From positions 193,816 through 257,815 of the forward strand of contig NZ_DIIM01000020.1 in assembly GCF_002420705.1 (NCBI RefSeq): a stretch of 64,000 nt of DNA. The letters are read 5' to 3'. The position numbers and the translations under genes are program-made. Each line of letters starts with the position of its first letter. Position 1 is the stretch's first letter. The notes under the pieces are model-generated. The model made no database searches and was not told the DNA's origin. It worked only from the letters and a program-made list of their open reading frames with translations. Below, in pieces: positions 53,027 to 62,668 of the stretch. This stretch comes from Sphingobacterium sp. UBA5670. GTDB taxonomy: Bacteria > Bacteroidota > Bacteroidia > Sphingobacteriales > Sphingobacteriaceae.

Positions 53027-55495
53027 ATGGAAAAGTGGTTAAAGGATATATTTCCAATATTGGATATTGAACATGATTGCATCTTGTCGAAACAAGGTGA
53101 TATTACTGTAGTTTATAAGGTAAATCTTCCTGAGATATTTACCCTAAGCAATAGTGAATATGAAGCATTTCACCAGGCCTGGGTGAAGGCCATTAAAGTA
53201 CTACCAAATAATAGTACGTTGTGTAAGCAGGATTGGTTTACGGAATCTGGCTTTAAAGCCGACTTTGAAAAGTCAGACTCAAGCTTTCTCTCTCGATCAA
53301 GCGAACATTTTTTTAACGAAAGACCATATTTGGATCACCACTGCTATATTATGTTGACAAAGAAAGCGGATGGTCGTAAACCATCCAGCAGCCTTTTTTC
53401 AACTTTAATACGGTCGCATTTTGCACCTGTTCAAAGCCGATCAAAAAATGCCCTCCAGGATTTTTTGGATTGCTGTGGACAGTTTAAGCAGATCCTCGAG
53501 GATAGCGGCCTGGTAACCCTGACCAGAGTACGTGAACAGGACCTATTCAGTAGCACAAATACGATAGGTCTTCTTGAAAGATATACATTTCTTAATCTGT
53601 CCCAGGAACAAAAAGTAATCAGGGACATTGAGATAAAGCCGGTATTGAAAATAGGGGTAAATTTTTGCCAACTCTACACAATATCAGAGCCGGAAAATTT
53701 GCCACCCCTATGTGGAAGCCGTATTAATTATGAAAAATACAGTACAGACCGGACCAAGTTCTCTGTTGGCTTTGCTTCAAGTCTGGGACAATTGCTGCCC
53801 TGTAATCACATATATAGCCAGTATATCATTATTGAGGAGCCTGTCAAAACGGTAAAGCAACTAGAAACTAAAAGGTTACGCTTGCAATCTCTATCTGCCT
53901 ATAGCCGTGCAAATACTATTGCGCGAGATGCTACGAATGACTTCCTTAATGAAGCAATTTCTGAAGGAAGGCTCCCGGTTAAAGCACATTTTAATCTTAT
54001 GGTTTGGTCGGAAGAATCTGATAAGCTGAAAGACCTGAAGAATATGGTTTCTTCTGCATTTTCGCAGATGGACGCAGTAGCGAAAGAAGAAACTCAGGGT
54101 GCTGCGCAAATTTTCTGGGCTGGCATCCCTGGAAATGCGGCAGACTTCCCCTTAAATGAATCATTTGACACCTTTGTAACTCAAGCTTCCTGTTTTTTAA
54201 ACCTGGAAACAGGATATAAGGATTCCATCAGCCCAATGGGCATCCGCCTTGGAGACAGACTGACTGGTAAACCAATCCATGTGGATATTAGTGATGAGCC
54301 AATCCTGAAAGGCATATGTACCAATAGAAATAAATTTATCATTGGTCCTTCTGGCTCAGGCAAATCATTTTTTACCAATCACTTGGTTCACTCCTATTTT
54401 GAACAAGGAACACATATAGTATTAATTGATGTAGGCCATTCCTATAAAGGTTTGTGTGAAATGGTTGATGGCTACTATTTCACCTATTCTGAAACCCAAC
54501 CTATTGCTTTTAATCCATTTTATATCGGTCCTGGTGACTACCTGGATACAGAGAAAAAGGAAAGCATAAAGACATTATTAATAGCACTATGGAAGAAAGA
54601 TGATGAAGTATACAAGCGATCAGAATACGTCGCCTTATCCAACGCAATATCTGGATACTTTACTCATTTAGAAAGTAACAAAAGTATATTCCCTGGATTT
54701 AATTCTTTCTATGAATATCTGCAATCGGACTACATAAACCAGCTACAACAAGAAAAGGTAAAGATTAGTGATTTTGATATTGATAATTTTCTCTATGTCC
54801 TTCGTCCTTATTACGCGGGTGGGGAATTTGACTATTTGCTCAACGCTTCTAAAAATCTTGATCTGCTGAACCAAAGATTTATTGTATTTGAACTGGATAA
54901 TATTAAGGATCATCCTATCCTATTTCCAACAGTTACGCTGATCATTATGGAGGTTTTTATTTCAAAAATGAGAAAGCTAAAGGGCATAAGGAAAATGATC
55001 TTAATCGAAGAGGCATGGAAAGCATTGATGAAAGAAGGGTTTTCTCAATACATACAATATCTGTTTAAAACTGTGCGGAAGCATTTTGGTGAGGCCATTG
55101 TGGTTACTCAGGAAATTCAGGACATTATTTCATCCCCTATCGTTAAACAGGCGATTATAAACAATTCAGATTGTAAGATTTTATTAGACCAATCAAAATA
55201 TCAAAACAAGTTTGACCAGATTCAAGAATTATTGGGCCTAACACAAAAGGAAAAAACCTTAGTACTCTCAGTCAATAAATCAAATGAGCCAGGGCGCAAG
55301 TACAAGGAAGTATTTATCAGCCTGGGTGGACAATTAAGTAAAGTATACAGAACTGAAGTCTCCCTGGAGGAATACCTGGCTTACACTACCGAGCAATCGG
55401 AAAAGGTAAAGGTTGAACAATATGCAGCACGCTTTAATGGTGACATCAAAAAAGGAATCGCTGTACTGGCCAAAGAAATAAAAGAAGCTAAATAA
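53027..55495 (+). CDS. traG: TraG-family VirB4-like conjugation ATPase
   Basis: This 822-residue ATPase powers the type IV secretion channel. Walker A is GPSGSGKS (440-447) in FIIGPSGSGKSFFTNHLV. Walker B is MILIEEAW (657-664), followed by VVTQEIQDI, as in VirB4. The N-terminal 400 residues form the membrane-facing domain typical of TraG. The length is close to CTnDOT TraG. It is followed 11 bases later by the periplasmic coiled-coil gene. Confidence 0.95.
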   Translation: MEKWLKDIFPILDIEHDCILSKQGDITVVYKVNLPEIFTLSNSEYEAFHQAWVKAIKVLPNNSTLCKQDWFTESGFKADFEKSDSSFLSRSSEHFFNERPYLDHHCYIMLTKKADGRKPSSSLFSTLIRSHFAPVQSRSKNALQDFLDCCGQFKQILEDSGLVTLTRVREQDLFSSTNTIGLLERYTFLNLSQEQKVIRDIEIKPVLKIGVNFCQLYTISEPENLPPLCGSRINYEKYSTDRTKFSVGFASSLGQLLPCNHIYSQYIIIEEPVKTVKQLETKRLRLQSLSAYSRANTIARDATNDFLNEAISEGRLPVKAHFNLMVWSEESDKLKDLKNMVSSAFSQMDAVAKEETQGAAQIFWAGIPGNAADFPLNESFDTFVTQASCFLNLETGYKDSISPMGIRLGDRLTGKPIHVDISDEPILKGICTNRNKFIIGPSGSGKSFFTNHLVHSYFEQGTHIVLIDVGHSYKGLCEMVDGYYFTYSETQPIAFNPFYIGPGDYLDTEKKESIKTLLIALWKKDDEVYKRSEYVALSNAISGYFTHLESNKSIFPGFNSFYEYLQSDYINQLQQEKVKISDFDIDNFLYVLRPYYAGGEFDYLLNASKNLDLLNQRFIVFELDNIKDHPILFPTVTLIIMEVFISKMRKLKGIRKMILIEEAWKALMKEGFSQYIQYLFKTVRKHFGEAIVVTQEIQDIISSPIVKQAIINNSDCKILLDQSKYQNKFDQIQELLGLTQKEKTLVLSVNKSNEPGRKYKEVFISLGGQLSKVYRTEVSLEEYLAYTTEQSEKVKVEQYAARFNGDIKKGIAVLAKEIKEAK

Positions 55496-55506
55496 AAACA
55501 TTGGTT

Positions 55507-56187
55507 ATGAAAAAACAAGTGAAACTATTATGGATTGTACTGCTCACTTGCAGCATTAGCTTTCTCCCGACTACATCTGCCAACGCAGGAATTTATGAAA
55601 TTATAAAAGCTGCAATTGTTAAAGCTATTAAGGCTGCTGACCTGGCTATTCAAAGGGCACAAAACAAAACAATCTGGTTGCAAAATGCTCAAAAAACATT
55701 GGAGAATACCCTGGCAAAAGTCAAGCTGGAAGAAATTTCTGACTGGAGCAAAAAACAAAAGGAACAATACCAGCAATACTTCGATGAACTGCATAAAGTA
55801 AAAAGCCTTATTTCCTACTACCAGCGCATCCGGGACATAATGAATATGCAACTCCGCATTGTTGAAGAATATAAAAGAAGCTGGAAAATAGTTAGTAACG
55901 ATAAACATTTTTCAGCACGTGAATTGGAATATATGGGCTCCATCTATGCCGGTATACTATCAGAAACATTAAAAAATATTGAAGAGCTCTCCCTGGTAAT
56001 AAACAGCTTTAAAACCCAAATGAGCGATGCAAAAAGATTGGAAATTATATCAAAAGTAGCCGATAACGTCCAGGGCAATTATTCAGATCTTAAATCCTTC
56101 ACCCAGAAAAATGGAACATTAAGCCTTCTACGCGCTAAATCGGAGATTGATATCAGGAATATTAAAATATGGTACGGCCTAAAATAG
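55507..56187 (+). CDS. TraI-like periplasmic coiled-coil protein
   Basis: This 226-residue protein has a signal peptide (ending TSANA) and is almost entirely helical, rich in Lys/Glu with heptads (KAADLAIQRAQNKTIWLQNA, then NTLAKVKLEEISDWSKKQKE). By position it corresponds to TraI/DUF4141-type proteins of Bacteroidota transfer operons. I chose ATG 55507; a TTG at 55501 precedes it. It would be a VirB5-like component between ATPase and channel. Confidence 0.75.
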   Translation: MKKQVKLLWIVLLTCSISFLPTTSANAGIYEIIKAAIVKAIKAADLAIQRAQNKTIWLQNAQKTLENTLAKVKLEEISDWSKKQKEQYQQYFDELHKVKSLISYYQRIRDIMNMQLRIVEEYKRSWKIVSNDKHFSARELEYMGSIYAGILSETLKNIEELSLVINSFKTQMSDAKRLEIISKVADNVQGNYSDLKSFTQKNGTLSLLRAKSEIDIRNIKIWYGLK

Positions 56188-56194
56188 ACACATT

Positions 56195-56845
56195 ATGAAA
56201 ATATTACTGATTTGTTTAGTCCTTTTCTCTTTATTCTTTACACAAAGGACATACGGCCAGACGCCCAACTTTAAAGAATGGTTCAGGCAGAAAAAAACAC
56301 AAAAAGAGTATTTACTTAAGCAAATTGCTGCTTTAGAAGCCTATATAAATCTGGGCAAAAAGGGATATAAAATATATAAGTCCGGGCTTAATTCCATAAA
56401 TCAATTTACAAAAGGAGAATTTAATCTTCACAATGATTACTTCAACTCCTTAAAAAGGATCAATCCGGCAATAAGTACACATCCCAGAGTAATGGATATT
56501 ATCAAAACAGAACAAAAGATAGGTAACATTATCCATGAATTAAAAGAGATGATCAATGCTGATCCCCTTCTTACTCTTGGACAAAAGCAATCTATGCTCC
56601 AAATAACTTTAAAAATGAAGACTGAGTCTCAAAAGCTATTGGAAGAATTGATTACCACTGTTGACCCTGGAGTTATGGAATTAAAAGATGATGAACGGAT
56701 AACAAGAATTAATAAGATTCTTAATGAAATTCTTTTGCTCTACCAGAGCACACAAAACCTACGCAGGGAGATTATCTTATTTCAAAGATCCACAGAACAA
56801 AAACTGCTGGAGAACCAGACAATGAAAAATATTAATGAACAATAA
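56195..56845 (+). CDS. Periplasmic helical transfer protein A
   Basis: This 216-residue protein has a signal peptide (ending RTYGQ) and an all-helical mature part. The segment YKIYKSGLNSINQFTKGEFN (about 60-79), followed by LHNDYF, is mirrored in the next gene (GYKILEGGYNTVKDISKGNF, then NIHKQF), so the two are paralogues. Position suggests a periplasmic part of the conjugation channel. A TerB-like label is sometimes applied to the neighbour, but I see no tellurite motif. Spacing to the preceding gene is 7 bases. Confidence 0.72.
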   Translation: MKILLICLVLFSLFFTQRTYGQTPNFKEWFRQKKTQKEYLLKQIAALEAYINLGKKGYKIYKSGLNSINQFTKGEFNLHNDYFNSLKRINPAISTHPRVMDIIKTEQKIGNIIHELKEMINADPLLTLGQKQSMLQITLKMKTESQKLLEELITTVDPGVMELKDDERITRINKILNEILLLYQSTQNLRREIILFQRSTEQKLLENQTMKNINEQ

Positions 56846-56856
56846 ATAATAAGGAA

Positions 56857-57477
56857 ATGAAAATTATATGTGTATCCCTTTTATTCCTTTGCGGCATCTT
56901 ATCCAAGAGCTATGGACAGGAACAGGAGATAGCCCAGCTACTATTAAATGTAGAAAAACTTTCCCAGTTTAAAAGAATACTCTCTGACATGAAGGACGGG
57001 TATAAAATACTTGAAGGTGGTTATAACACAGTCAAGGATATTTCCAAAGGAAATTTCAACATCCATAAGCAATTCCTTGACGGGTTGTTGGAAGTTAGTC
57101 CGGCAGTGAAAAAATACAGGAAGGTTCCACTTACTATAGATTACCAGGTTAAACTCGTAAAAGAATATAAAACTGCCTTTTCCCAATTTAGGCAGGCTGG
57201 GGTTTTCAAACCGGAAGAACTAAATAGGTTGAGCAAAACCTACTCTAATCTGATAGATCAATCCTTAAAAAGCCTCGATGAGCTCGCGATGGTCATTACA
57301 GCAGGAAAATTACGAATGACGGATGATGAGCGGTTGGGTGCCATCGACAGAATTTTTGCGGAAATGGAAGATAAGCTGCTGTTCCTTCGTCAATTTAATA
57401 AAGAGACTTCTTTAACTGTAATCCTGCGCCAAAAAGAAAAGGTAGAAATAGAAAATCTTAAAAATCTAAATAAATAG
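56857..57477 (+). CDS. Periplasmic helical transfer protein B, paralogue of A
   Basis: This 206-residue protein has a signal peptide (ending KSYGQ). The helical mature part shares the GYKI, KGxFNxH and PA(I/V) pattern with the gene at 56195, plus the late MTDDERLGAIDRIF helix (about 154-167), which corresponds to KDDERITRINKIL in protein A. Duplicated periplasmic helical proteins in this place recur in Sphingobacterial tra operons. The function is not known. Spacing to traJ is two bases. Confidence 0.72.
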   Translation: MKIICVSLLFLCGILSKSYGQEQEIAQLLLNVEKLSQFKRILSDMKDGYKILEGGYNTVKDISKGNFNIHKQFLDGLLEVSPAVKKYRKVPLTIDYQVKLVKEYKTAFSQFRQAGVFKPEELNRLSKTYSNLIDQSLKSLDELAMVITAGKLRMTDDERLGAIDRIFAEMEDKLLFLRQFNKETSLTVILRQKEKVEIENLKNLNK

Positions 57478-57479
57478 CC

Positions 57480-58673
57480 ATGAATACATTTTATAAATTA
57501 CTCATTGTTGGGGTTATCCTACTCCTATTTCCATTTCAAAGTCAAGCGCAAGTAGCTGATGGTATAATGGGCCTTCAATCTGTATTGGATAATATTTATG
57601 ATACCATGATGCCTTTATGTAGTCAACTAACAGGGGTAGGAAGAGGAATTGCAGGATTTGCAGCTTTATGGTATATCGCGTCAAGAATATGGAAACACTT
57701 ATCTAATGCGGAACCAATTGATTTTTATCCCCTTTTTCGACCGTTTGCCATTGGATTTTGCATCCTAATCTTCCCCTCAGTCATCGGCCTTATCAATGGT
57801 GTGATGAAACCTACTGTTACCGGTACGGCAGCAATGGTGGAAAATTCTAACAAGAGTATGGAGCTTTTACTTAAACAACGAGAAGAAGCCCTAAAAAAGA
57901 CAGATAAGTGGAAAATGTATGTAGGTATTACCGGCAGCGGTGACCGCGACGAGTGGTACAGGACGAAGTACCAGGAAGACCCATCCGAGGAATGGACAAT
58001 AGATAAATTAGGAAATAGCTTTGATTTTGCGCTAGAAAGGTATTCATACCAATTCGAACACTCTATAAAAAAATGGATGAGCGAAGTGCTACAGGTATTA
58101 TATCAGGCAGCCGCCCTTTGCATCAATACCCTAAGGACATTCCAATTAATCGTCCTTGCGATCTTGGGTCCACTGGTATTTGGTTTAGCCGTATTTGATG
58201 GCTTTCAACATACCCTTTCAGTTTGGTTGGGCCGATACATAAATATATTTCTCTGGCTGCCCATTGCCAATATTTTCGGAGCAATCATAGGAAAAGTACA
58301 AGAAGAAATGGTAAAGCTTGACGTGAGGCAATTAGAACAAGCCGGGGATACATTTTTTAGTGCAACTGATATTGGATACCTGGTATTTATGATTATCGGA
58401 ATAGTAGGATATTTTACTGTTCCAACAGTCGCCAATTATTTAGTTCACGCAGCTGGCGGCGGTGCCCTACAGCAGAAAATCACAACCATGTTTGGAGGCG
58501 GCCTTAGCACCATTGCCAGTGGGGGATCTTCCATGGCTACAGGTGCAGCAATGAAGTTAGGTGGGATGGTAACTGACCAGAACGGAAATAAAGCTTCTTC
58601 CATGCAATCTGATATGGCCAGCCAAAAGTCAAATCAGGATTATTTTAAAGATAAACTTAGTGGAAACTCATAA
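57480..58673 (+). CDS. traJ: TraJ-like VirB6-type membrane protein
   Basis: This 397-residue polytopic protein has an N-terminal signal-like helix, hydrophobic segments near 55-68, 82-105, 205-240, 245-270 and 300-320, and a Gly/Ser/Met-rich tail (GGGLSTIASGGSSMATGAAM). It matches TraJ of Bacteroidota elements. It should form the inner-membrane channel of the conjugation apparatus. FQLIVLAILGPLVFGLAVFD is a recognisable helix pair. Spacing to traK is about 10 bases. Confidence 0.9.
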   Translation: MNTFYKLLIVGVILLLFPFQSQAQVADGIMGLQSVLDNIYDTMMPLCSQLTGVGRGIAGFAALWYIASRIWKHLSNAEPIDFYPLFRPFAIGFCILIFPSVIGLINGVMKPTVTGTAAMVENSNKSMELLLKQREEALKKTDKWKMYVGITGSGDRDEWYRTKYQEDPSEEWTIDKLGNSFDFALERYSYQFEHSIKKWMSEVLQVLYQAAALCINTLRTFQLIVLAILGPLVFGLAVFDGFQHTLSVWLGRYINIFLWLPIANIFGAIIGKVQEEMVKLDVRQLEQAGDTFFSATDIGYLVFMIIGIVGYFTVPTVANYLVHAAGGGALQQKITTMFGGGLSTIASGGSSMATGAAMKLGGMVTDQNGNKASSMQSDMASQKSNQDYFKDKLSGNS

Positions 58674-58684
58674 ACCCTTTGATT

Positions 58685-59302
58685 ATGTTTCAAAAAGCAA
58701 AAAACTTAGATACCGCTTTCAGGCAGCTTCGCTTTAATATGCTCTGTGTTGTAATTGTCTCATTTAGCCTTTGTGGTCTTACGATTTATAAGAGTTTTGA
58801 TATGGCTAAAACAGTGCAGGGTAAGATTTATGTCCTGGCAAATGGTCAGGCAATAAAAGCATTGGCTACAGATCGCAAACAAAACCTAATTGTTCAGGCA
58901 AAAAGCCATATTAAAAATTTCCATAAAGCCTTTTTCACTTTAGCTCCGGACGAACAACAAATCCAGAGCACAATTAATGAAGCCTTATACCTGGCTGACA
59001 ACTCAGCAAAAAAGCAATACGACAACCTAAGAGAATCAAATTACTATGTCGGCCTGGTTTCAGGTAATGTAAACACAAAGGTTTTTATTGATAGTGTATC
59101 AGTAAACAATACTGCTGATCCGATTTCTTTCATATTCTACGGTAAGCAAGAAATTACCCGGCCCACCTCCCTGGTACTCAGAAGCCTTGTTACGACAGGA
59201 ACGCTGAGGGAAGTTGAGCAATCGGACAACAACCCTCACGGATTTCTGATTGAAAAGTGGAAAATACTCGACAATAAAGACCTAGAAATTAAAAACAGAT
59301 AA
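58685..59302 (+). CDS. traK: TraK-like VirB8-type protein
   Basis: This 205-residue protein has one N-terminal membrane helix (about 18-38, LCVVIVSFSLCGLTIYKSFD) and a periplasmic NTF2-like domain (about 60-205). The motif KSHIKNFHKAFFTLAPDEQQ and the late SLVLRSLVTTGTLREVEQSD are typical of TraK. I chose ATG 58685; a TTG at 58679 is less likely. It is two bases upstream of the next gene. Confidence 0.9.
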   Translation: MFQKAKNLDTAFRQLRFNMLCVVIVSFSLCGLTIYKSFDMAKTVQGKIYVLANGQAIKALATDRKQNLIVQAKSHIKNFHKAFFTLAPDEQQIQSTINEALYLADNSAKKQYDNLRESNYYVGLVSGNVNTKVFIDSVSVNNTADPISFIFYGKQEITRPTSLVLRSLVTTGTLREVEQSDNNPHGFLIEKWKILDNKDLEIKNR

Positions 59303-59304
59303 TT

Positions 59305-59664
59305 ATGAAACAGAAGAATTCACTATTAAAAAATCTAGCCGGTGGCTTAGGAAGAAGGACTGCCAGATTAAGTTTCTTTCAGCAAAAACTCCTTTTAGTG
59401 GTTTTCCTGATTCCACTAATGCTGTATTGCACTTTTCTACTTCTGGGTGGCGCAAAAGGTTCACTTTCCTTTTCACAAATCAATGTACCTATAATGACAA
59501 GCAGCCCAGAACAACAGCAATTAAATAAAGAAATGATTGCTTTGAATAAATACCTGGATAGTTTAACTCAAACAGCTGAGGGGAAAATTTTATTGGATAG
59601 CCTGTACAAAGCTAGACCTACCCTACTTGACTCTATAAATGAATGGAAGGATAAAGTGAATTAG
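59305..59664 (+). CDS. TraL-like small membrane protein
   Basis: This 119-residue protein has a basic N-terminus and a single membrane helix (about 26-48, KLLLVVFLIPLMLYCTFLLL). The periplasmic tail is Ser/Gln-rich. Position between traK and traM makes it the TraL equivalent, but the sequence itself gives only a generic anchor. It may help assemble TraM. Confidence 0.7.
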   Translation: MKQKNSLLKNLAGGLGRRTARLSFFQQKLLLVVFLIPLMLYCTFLLLGGAKGSLSFSQINVPIMTSSPEQQQLNKEMIALNKYLDSLTQTAEGKILLDSLYKARPTLLDSINEWKDKVN

Positions 59665-59695
59665 AATCATCAAACAATTTAAAACACAAAAAATA

Positions 59696-61003
59696 ATGAT
59701 TATGGTACAACAATTAACCGAACAAGAAAAGAGACAAAGGAAGTTCTTCTTAGTACTTCCTCTTGTGGCCATCCCTTTGTTAACTATATTTTTCTGGGCA
59801 ATGGGAGGTGGAAAAACAAACGAAACAAGGGCATCGGAGCCATCTTCGGGTTTAAATGTTTTATTACCTGATGCAAAAAAAGGAACAGTATCTGGACAGG
59901 ATAAAATTTCCAGCTATGAACAGGCAAGACAGGATTCTTTAAAACGTGAAGAAGCAGCGCGACAAGACCCATATTATTCATCTTATGGTGCAGGTATGGA
60001 TTCGACAATGGATAGTGGTTTACGATTGCTGGATAAAAAGGCAGGATATCCTTCTGCTTTTGGTGATCCCAATGAACAAAAAGTATATGCTAAACTCACC
60101 GAGTTAAACTCTGTACTACAAAAGAATCAGGTTATGGTTCCCCAATACGGTTCTTCGCAGATAAACAATTTTGAGAAAGATGCAGAAATTTCAGACTTAA
60201 AGGAAGATATTGCTCGCCTTCAATCGATGATGATGGAAATGGGTTCAGGCAAACAAAGTGCTGACCCGGAAATGGACCAGATCAACAATGTCCTGGAAAA
60301 CGTCTTGGATATTCAACATCCCGCCAGAGTTCAACAACGCTTAAAAGAGAAATCTGAACAAAACACCGGACAGGTATTTGGAGTCGGTACTATAAAGAAA
60401 TCCGTCCCATACACGCTACTGGACAATAAATCAGTAAAAGACTATACCATTGAATATCAATCCGATCCCAATAGGCAAGATAACCAATTCTTTGGTTTAA
60501 GTAATGATGAAAGTTCACCTACCGATGCTAATAGTATCTCAGCAGTAATTCATGATAACCAGACCCTGGTTACCGGATCAACAGTAAAGCTAAGGCTGAC
60601 GGAAGATGTATTTGTAAACGGTCAACGGATACCTAAAAACGAATTTATATACGGTCAGGTACAACTTAATGGGGAAAGGTTAACGATAGAGATAGAAAGT
60701 ATTCGATACAAAAAACACCTATTTCCGGTTAGTCTGACGGTATATGATTTGGACGGATTAGCAGGAATACGAATTCCTGGTACAATAACCAGAGATGTGG
60801 TCAAGCAAAACTCTAACGAAGCCATTTCAAGTTTAAGCCTCGGCAGCTTTGATCAATCATTAGGTGCACAAGCAGCATCAGCCGGAATTGAACTTGGTAA
60901 AAACCTGTTTAGTAAAAAAATAAAGTTGGTTAAAGTCGAGCTAAAAGCCGGGTATAAAATCTTGCTCAAGGACAATAAAAACAAACAAAATTCCTCATTC
61001 TAA
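59696..61003 (+). CDS. traM: TraM-like VirB10-type protein
   Basis: This 435-residue protein has a cytoplasmic N-terminus, one membrane helix (about 17-37, LPLVAIPLLTIFFWAMGGGK), a long coiled or disordered periplasmic linker, and a C-terminal beta-barrel domain (about 280-410). The barrel domain holds LVTGSTVKLRLTEDVFVNGQ and GLAGIRIPGTITRDVVKQNS, the TraM signature. It spans inner to outer membrane and is the scaffold of the channel. Two Met codons (59696 and 59702) are possible starts. Confidence 0.92.
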   Translation: MIMVQQLTEQEKRQRKFFLVLPLVAIPLLTIFFWAMGGGKTNETRASEPSSGLNVLLPDAKKGTVSGQDKISSYEQARQDSLKREEAARQDPYYSSYGAGMDSTMDSGLRLLDKKAGYPSAFGDPNEQKVYAKLTELNSVLQKNQVMVPQYGSSQINNFEKDAEISDLKEDIARLQSMMMEMGSGKQSADPEMDQINNVLENVLDIQHPARVQQRLKEKSEQNTGQVFGVGTIKKSVPYTLLDNKSVKDYTIEYQSDPNRQDNQFFGLSNDESSPTDANSISAVIHDNQTLVTGSTVKLRLTEDVFVNGQRIPKNEFIYGQVQLNGERLTIEIESIRYKKHLFPVSLTVYDLDGLAGIRIPGTITRDVVKQNSNEAISSLSLGSFDQSLGAQAASAGIELGKNLFSKKIKLVKVELKAGYKILLKDNKNKQNSSF

Positions 61004-61013
61004 AAAATATATT

Positions 61014-61853
61014 ATGAAAACAAGCATCATCCTATTTTTCGCATTAATCACATTTGGCTTAACAACGGCATCCGGCCAAATTTCCAGAACAGCTATAAAT
61101 GGAATTATTGAACCATACAATATCGCTATCTCATTTGATAAGACGACTAACCTCATATTCCCGTATTCCATAAAAAGCGTGGACCGTGGTTCCTCAGATG
61201 TTATGGTTCAGAAAGTTCCTAATGTAGAAAACGTGCTCCAAATTAAGGCCGGAACAGAAAGTTTATCGCCCACGAATTTAACAGTAATTACATCCGAAGG
61301 GGCTTTATATTCTTTCATGCTACGCTTCAATAATAATCCTGGAACCCTGAATTTTAAAGTCGCCGATTTAAACATTCCTGTTCAACAATTAGCGATTATA
61401 GAAGGAACAACATCTGAGGCCGTAACGAAAGATATCGCTACAAGAATTGTTGCGAAACAAGGTTTTATAAAAGGTTTGGTTGAAAAAGACAATGGTATAG
61501 GTTTGGCAGTAAATGGTATATATATCCACAATGATCAACTTTATTTTCAAGTAACCATGGAAAACAATACAAACATCAACTATGATATCGACCAGTTCCA
61601 GATTTATCTTAAGGATTCCAAACAGACTAAGCGAACAGCTGTCCAACAAATAAGACTATCCCCTTCCTACACGATTGGAAATATTAATCGTGTAGAAGGC
61701 AATGCAAAAAACATTATTGTTTTGGTAATGGACAAATTCACTATACCAGACAAGAAGCATATGAAAATAGAAATGCAGGAATTAAACGGCGGCCGTGCTC
61801 TTGATCTCAAAATCACTAACAAACAGCTTTTAAAAGCAAGAACTATTAATTAA
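61014..61853 (+). CDS. traN: TraN-like VirB9-type protein
   Basis: This 279-residue protein has a signal peptide (ending TASGQ) and two beta-rich halves. NIAISFDKTTNLIFPYSIKS, with VDRGSSDV after it, is the DUF4138/TraN opening. The second half has GIYIHNDQLYFQVTMENNTN and DKKHMKIEMQELNGGRALDL. With TraM it forms the outer-membrane ring. It is 10 bases after traM. Confidence 0.92.
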   Translation: MKTSIILFFALITFGLTTASGQISRTAINGIIEPYNIAISFDKTTNLIFPYSIKSVDRGSSDVMVQKVPNVENVLQIKAGTESLSPTNLTVITSEGALYSFMLRFNNNPGTLNFKVADLNIPVQQLAIIEGTTSEAVTKDIATRIVAKQGFIKGLVEKDNGIGLAVNGIYIHNDQLYFQVTMENNTNINYDIDQFQIYLKDSKQTKRTAVQQIRLSPSYTIGNINRVEGNAKNIIVLVMDKFTIPDKKHMKIEMQELNGGRALDLKITNKQLLKARTIN

Positions 61854-61873
61854 TAAAAACCAGGGAGGTTTAT

Positions 61874-62647
61874 ATGAAAGAAGAAAATGCACAGTATCTG
61901 GAGAAACGTTTAGTGTATACCGGATTTGGAGAAGAGCTCATACCGGAACTCAGACAGAAAATGGCGGAAGCAAATGAAAAATTTGAACTCCATTTTGAAA
62001 AGGAAATTAATGGAAAGAGAGTTGAAGCCGACTTAAAGTACTCACTTTCTACCCAAGGTAATTACTTTTTTAATTCCTATGATCTTAAAATCAACAGACA
62101 GGAAATGGAGCCTTTGGCCCGAAGTTTCAAAGTAAGTAATCAGGAAACTTTTTCTCTAAAAGAAGCCTTTAACCTATTGGAAGGTAGATCAGTATTAAAG
62201 GCTTATTCGAAATTAGAGAACAAGGAAGAAGGCAGCAAGATTGAAGAACTAAAATCATGGTCCTACCTGGATAATACGATTAAAAACAATAAAGGAGAGC
62301 CAATCATCAGGAAACGTAATGAATATGATCTTGAAGCCCTGCTGAGTAAACTTCCGATTAAAAATCTGGAGATACCTTCTAAAAAGGCCGACTTGCTTCA
62401 AAGTCTGGAACGGGGAAATCTTCAATCTGTATTAATAGAAAAAGACGGGGAATTTAAAAAGCATTACCTCGAAGCGCTGCCTAAATACAATTCCCTAAAC
62501 ATCTATGACGAGAATTTGGTAAAACAGTTTTTCGTACATAAAAAAAAAGAGGGATTGGCCCCTGATCAAAAACAGAAGCAATCGGACAAGTTGGTCAAAG
62601 GAGCCCAAAAGCAAGGCAAAAACAAAAAATCACAGGGTGTGCAATAG
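61874..62647 (+). CDS. Mobile-element protein of unknown function
   Basis: This 257-residue basic, cytoplasmic protein starts with a good ribosome-binding site (GGGAGG, 8 bases before the ATG), unusual in Bacteroidota. A repeated LLSKLPIKNLEI / LLQSLERGNLQSVLI pattern at about 160-195, and a Lys/Gln-rich tail (QKQKQSDKLVKGAQKQGKNK), recall DUF3945-like proteins that accompany ICE transfer genes, but the match is weak. It follows traN by 20 bases. Confidence 0.6.
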   Translation: MKEENAQYLEKRLVYTGFGEELIPELRQKMAEANEKFELHFEKEINGKRVEADLKYSLSTQGNYFFNSYDLKINRQEMEPLARSFKVSNQETFSLKEAFNLLEGRSVLKAYSKLENKEEGSKIEELKSWSYLDNTIKNNKGEPIIRKRNEYDLEALLSKLPIKNLEIPSKKADLLQSLERGNLQSVLIEKDGEFKKHYLEALPKYNSLNIYDENLVKQFFVHKKKEGLAPDQKQKQSDKLVKGAQKQGKNKKSQGVQ

Positions 62648-62668
62648 CACACCCACAATCTATCCAGT

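Noticed and set aside
56857..57477. TerB / tellurite-resistance annotation for the periplasmic protein
   Set aside because: No TerB metal-binding motif is visible. The signal peptide and helical paralogue next door fit a conjugation component better.
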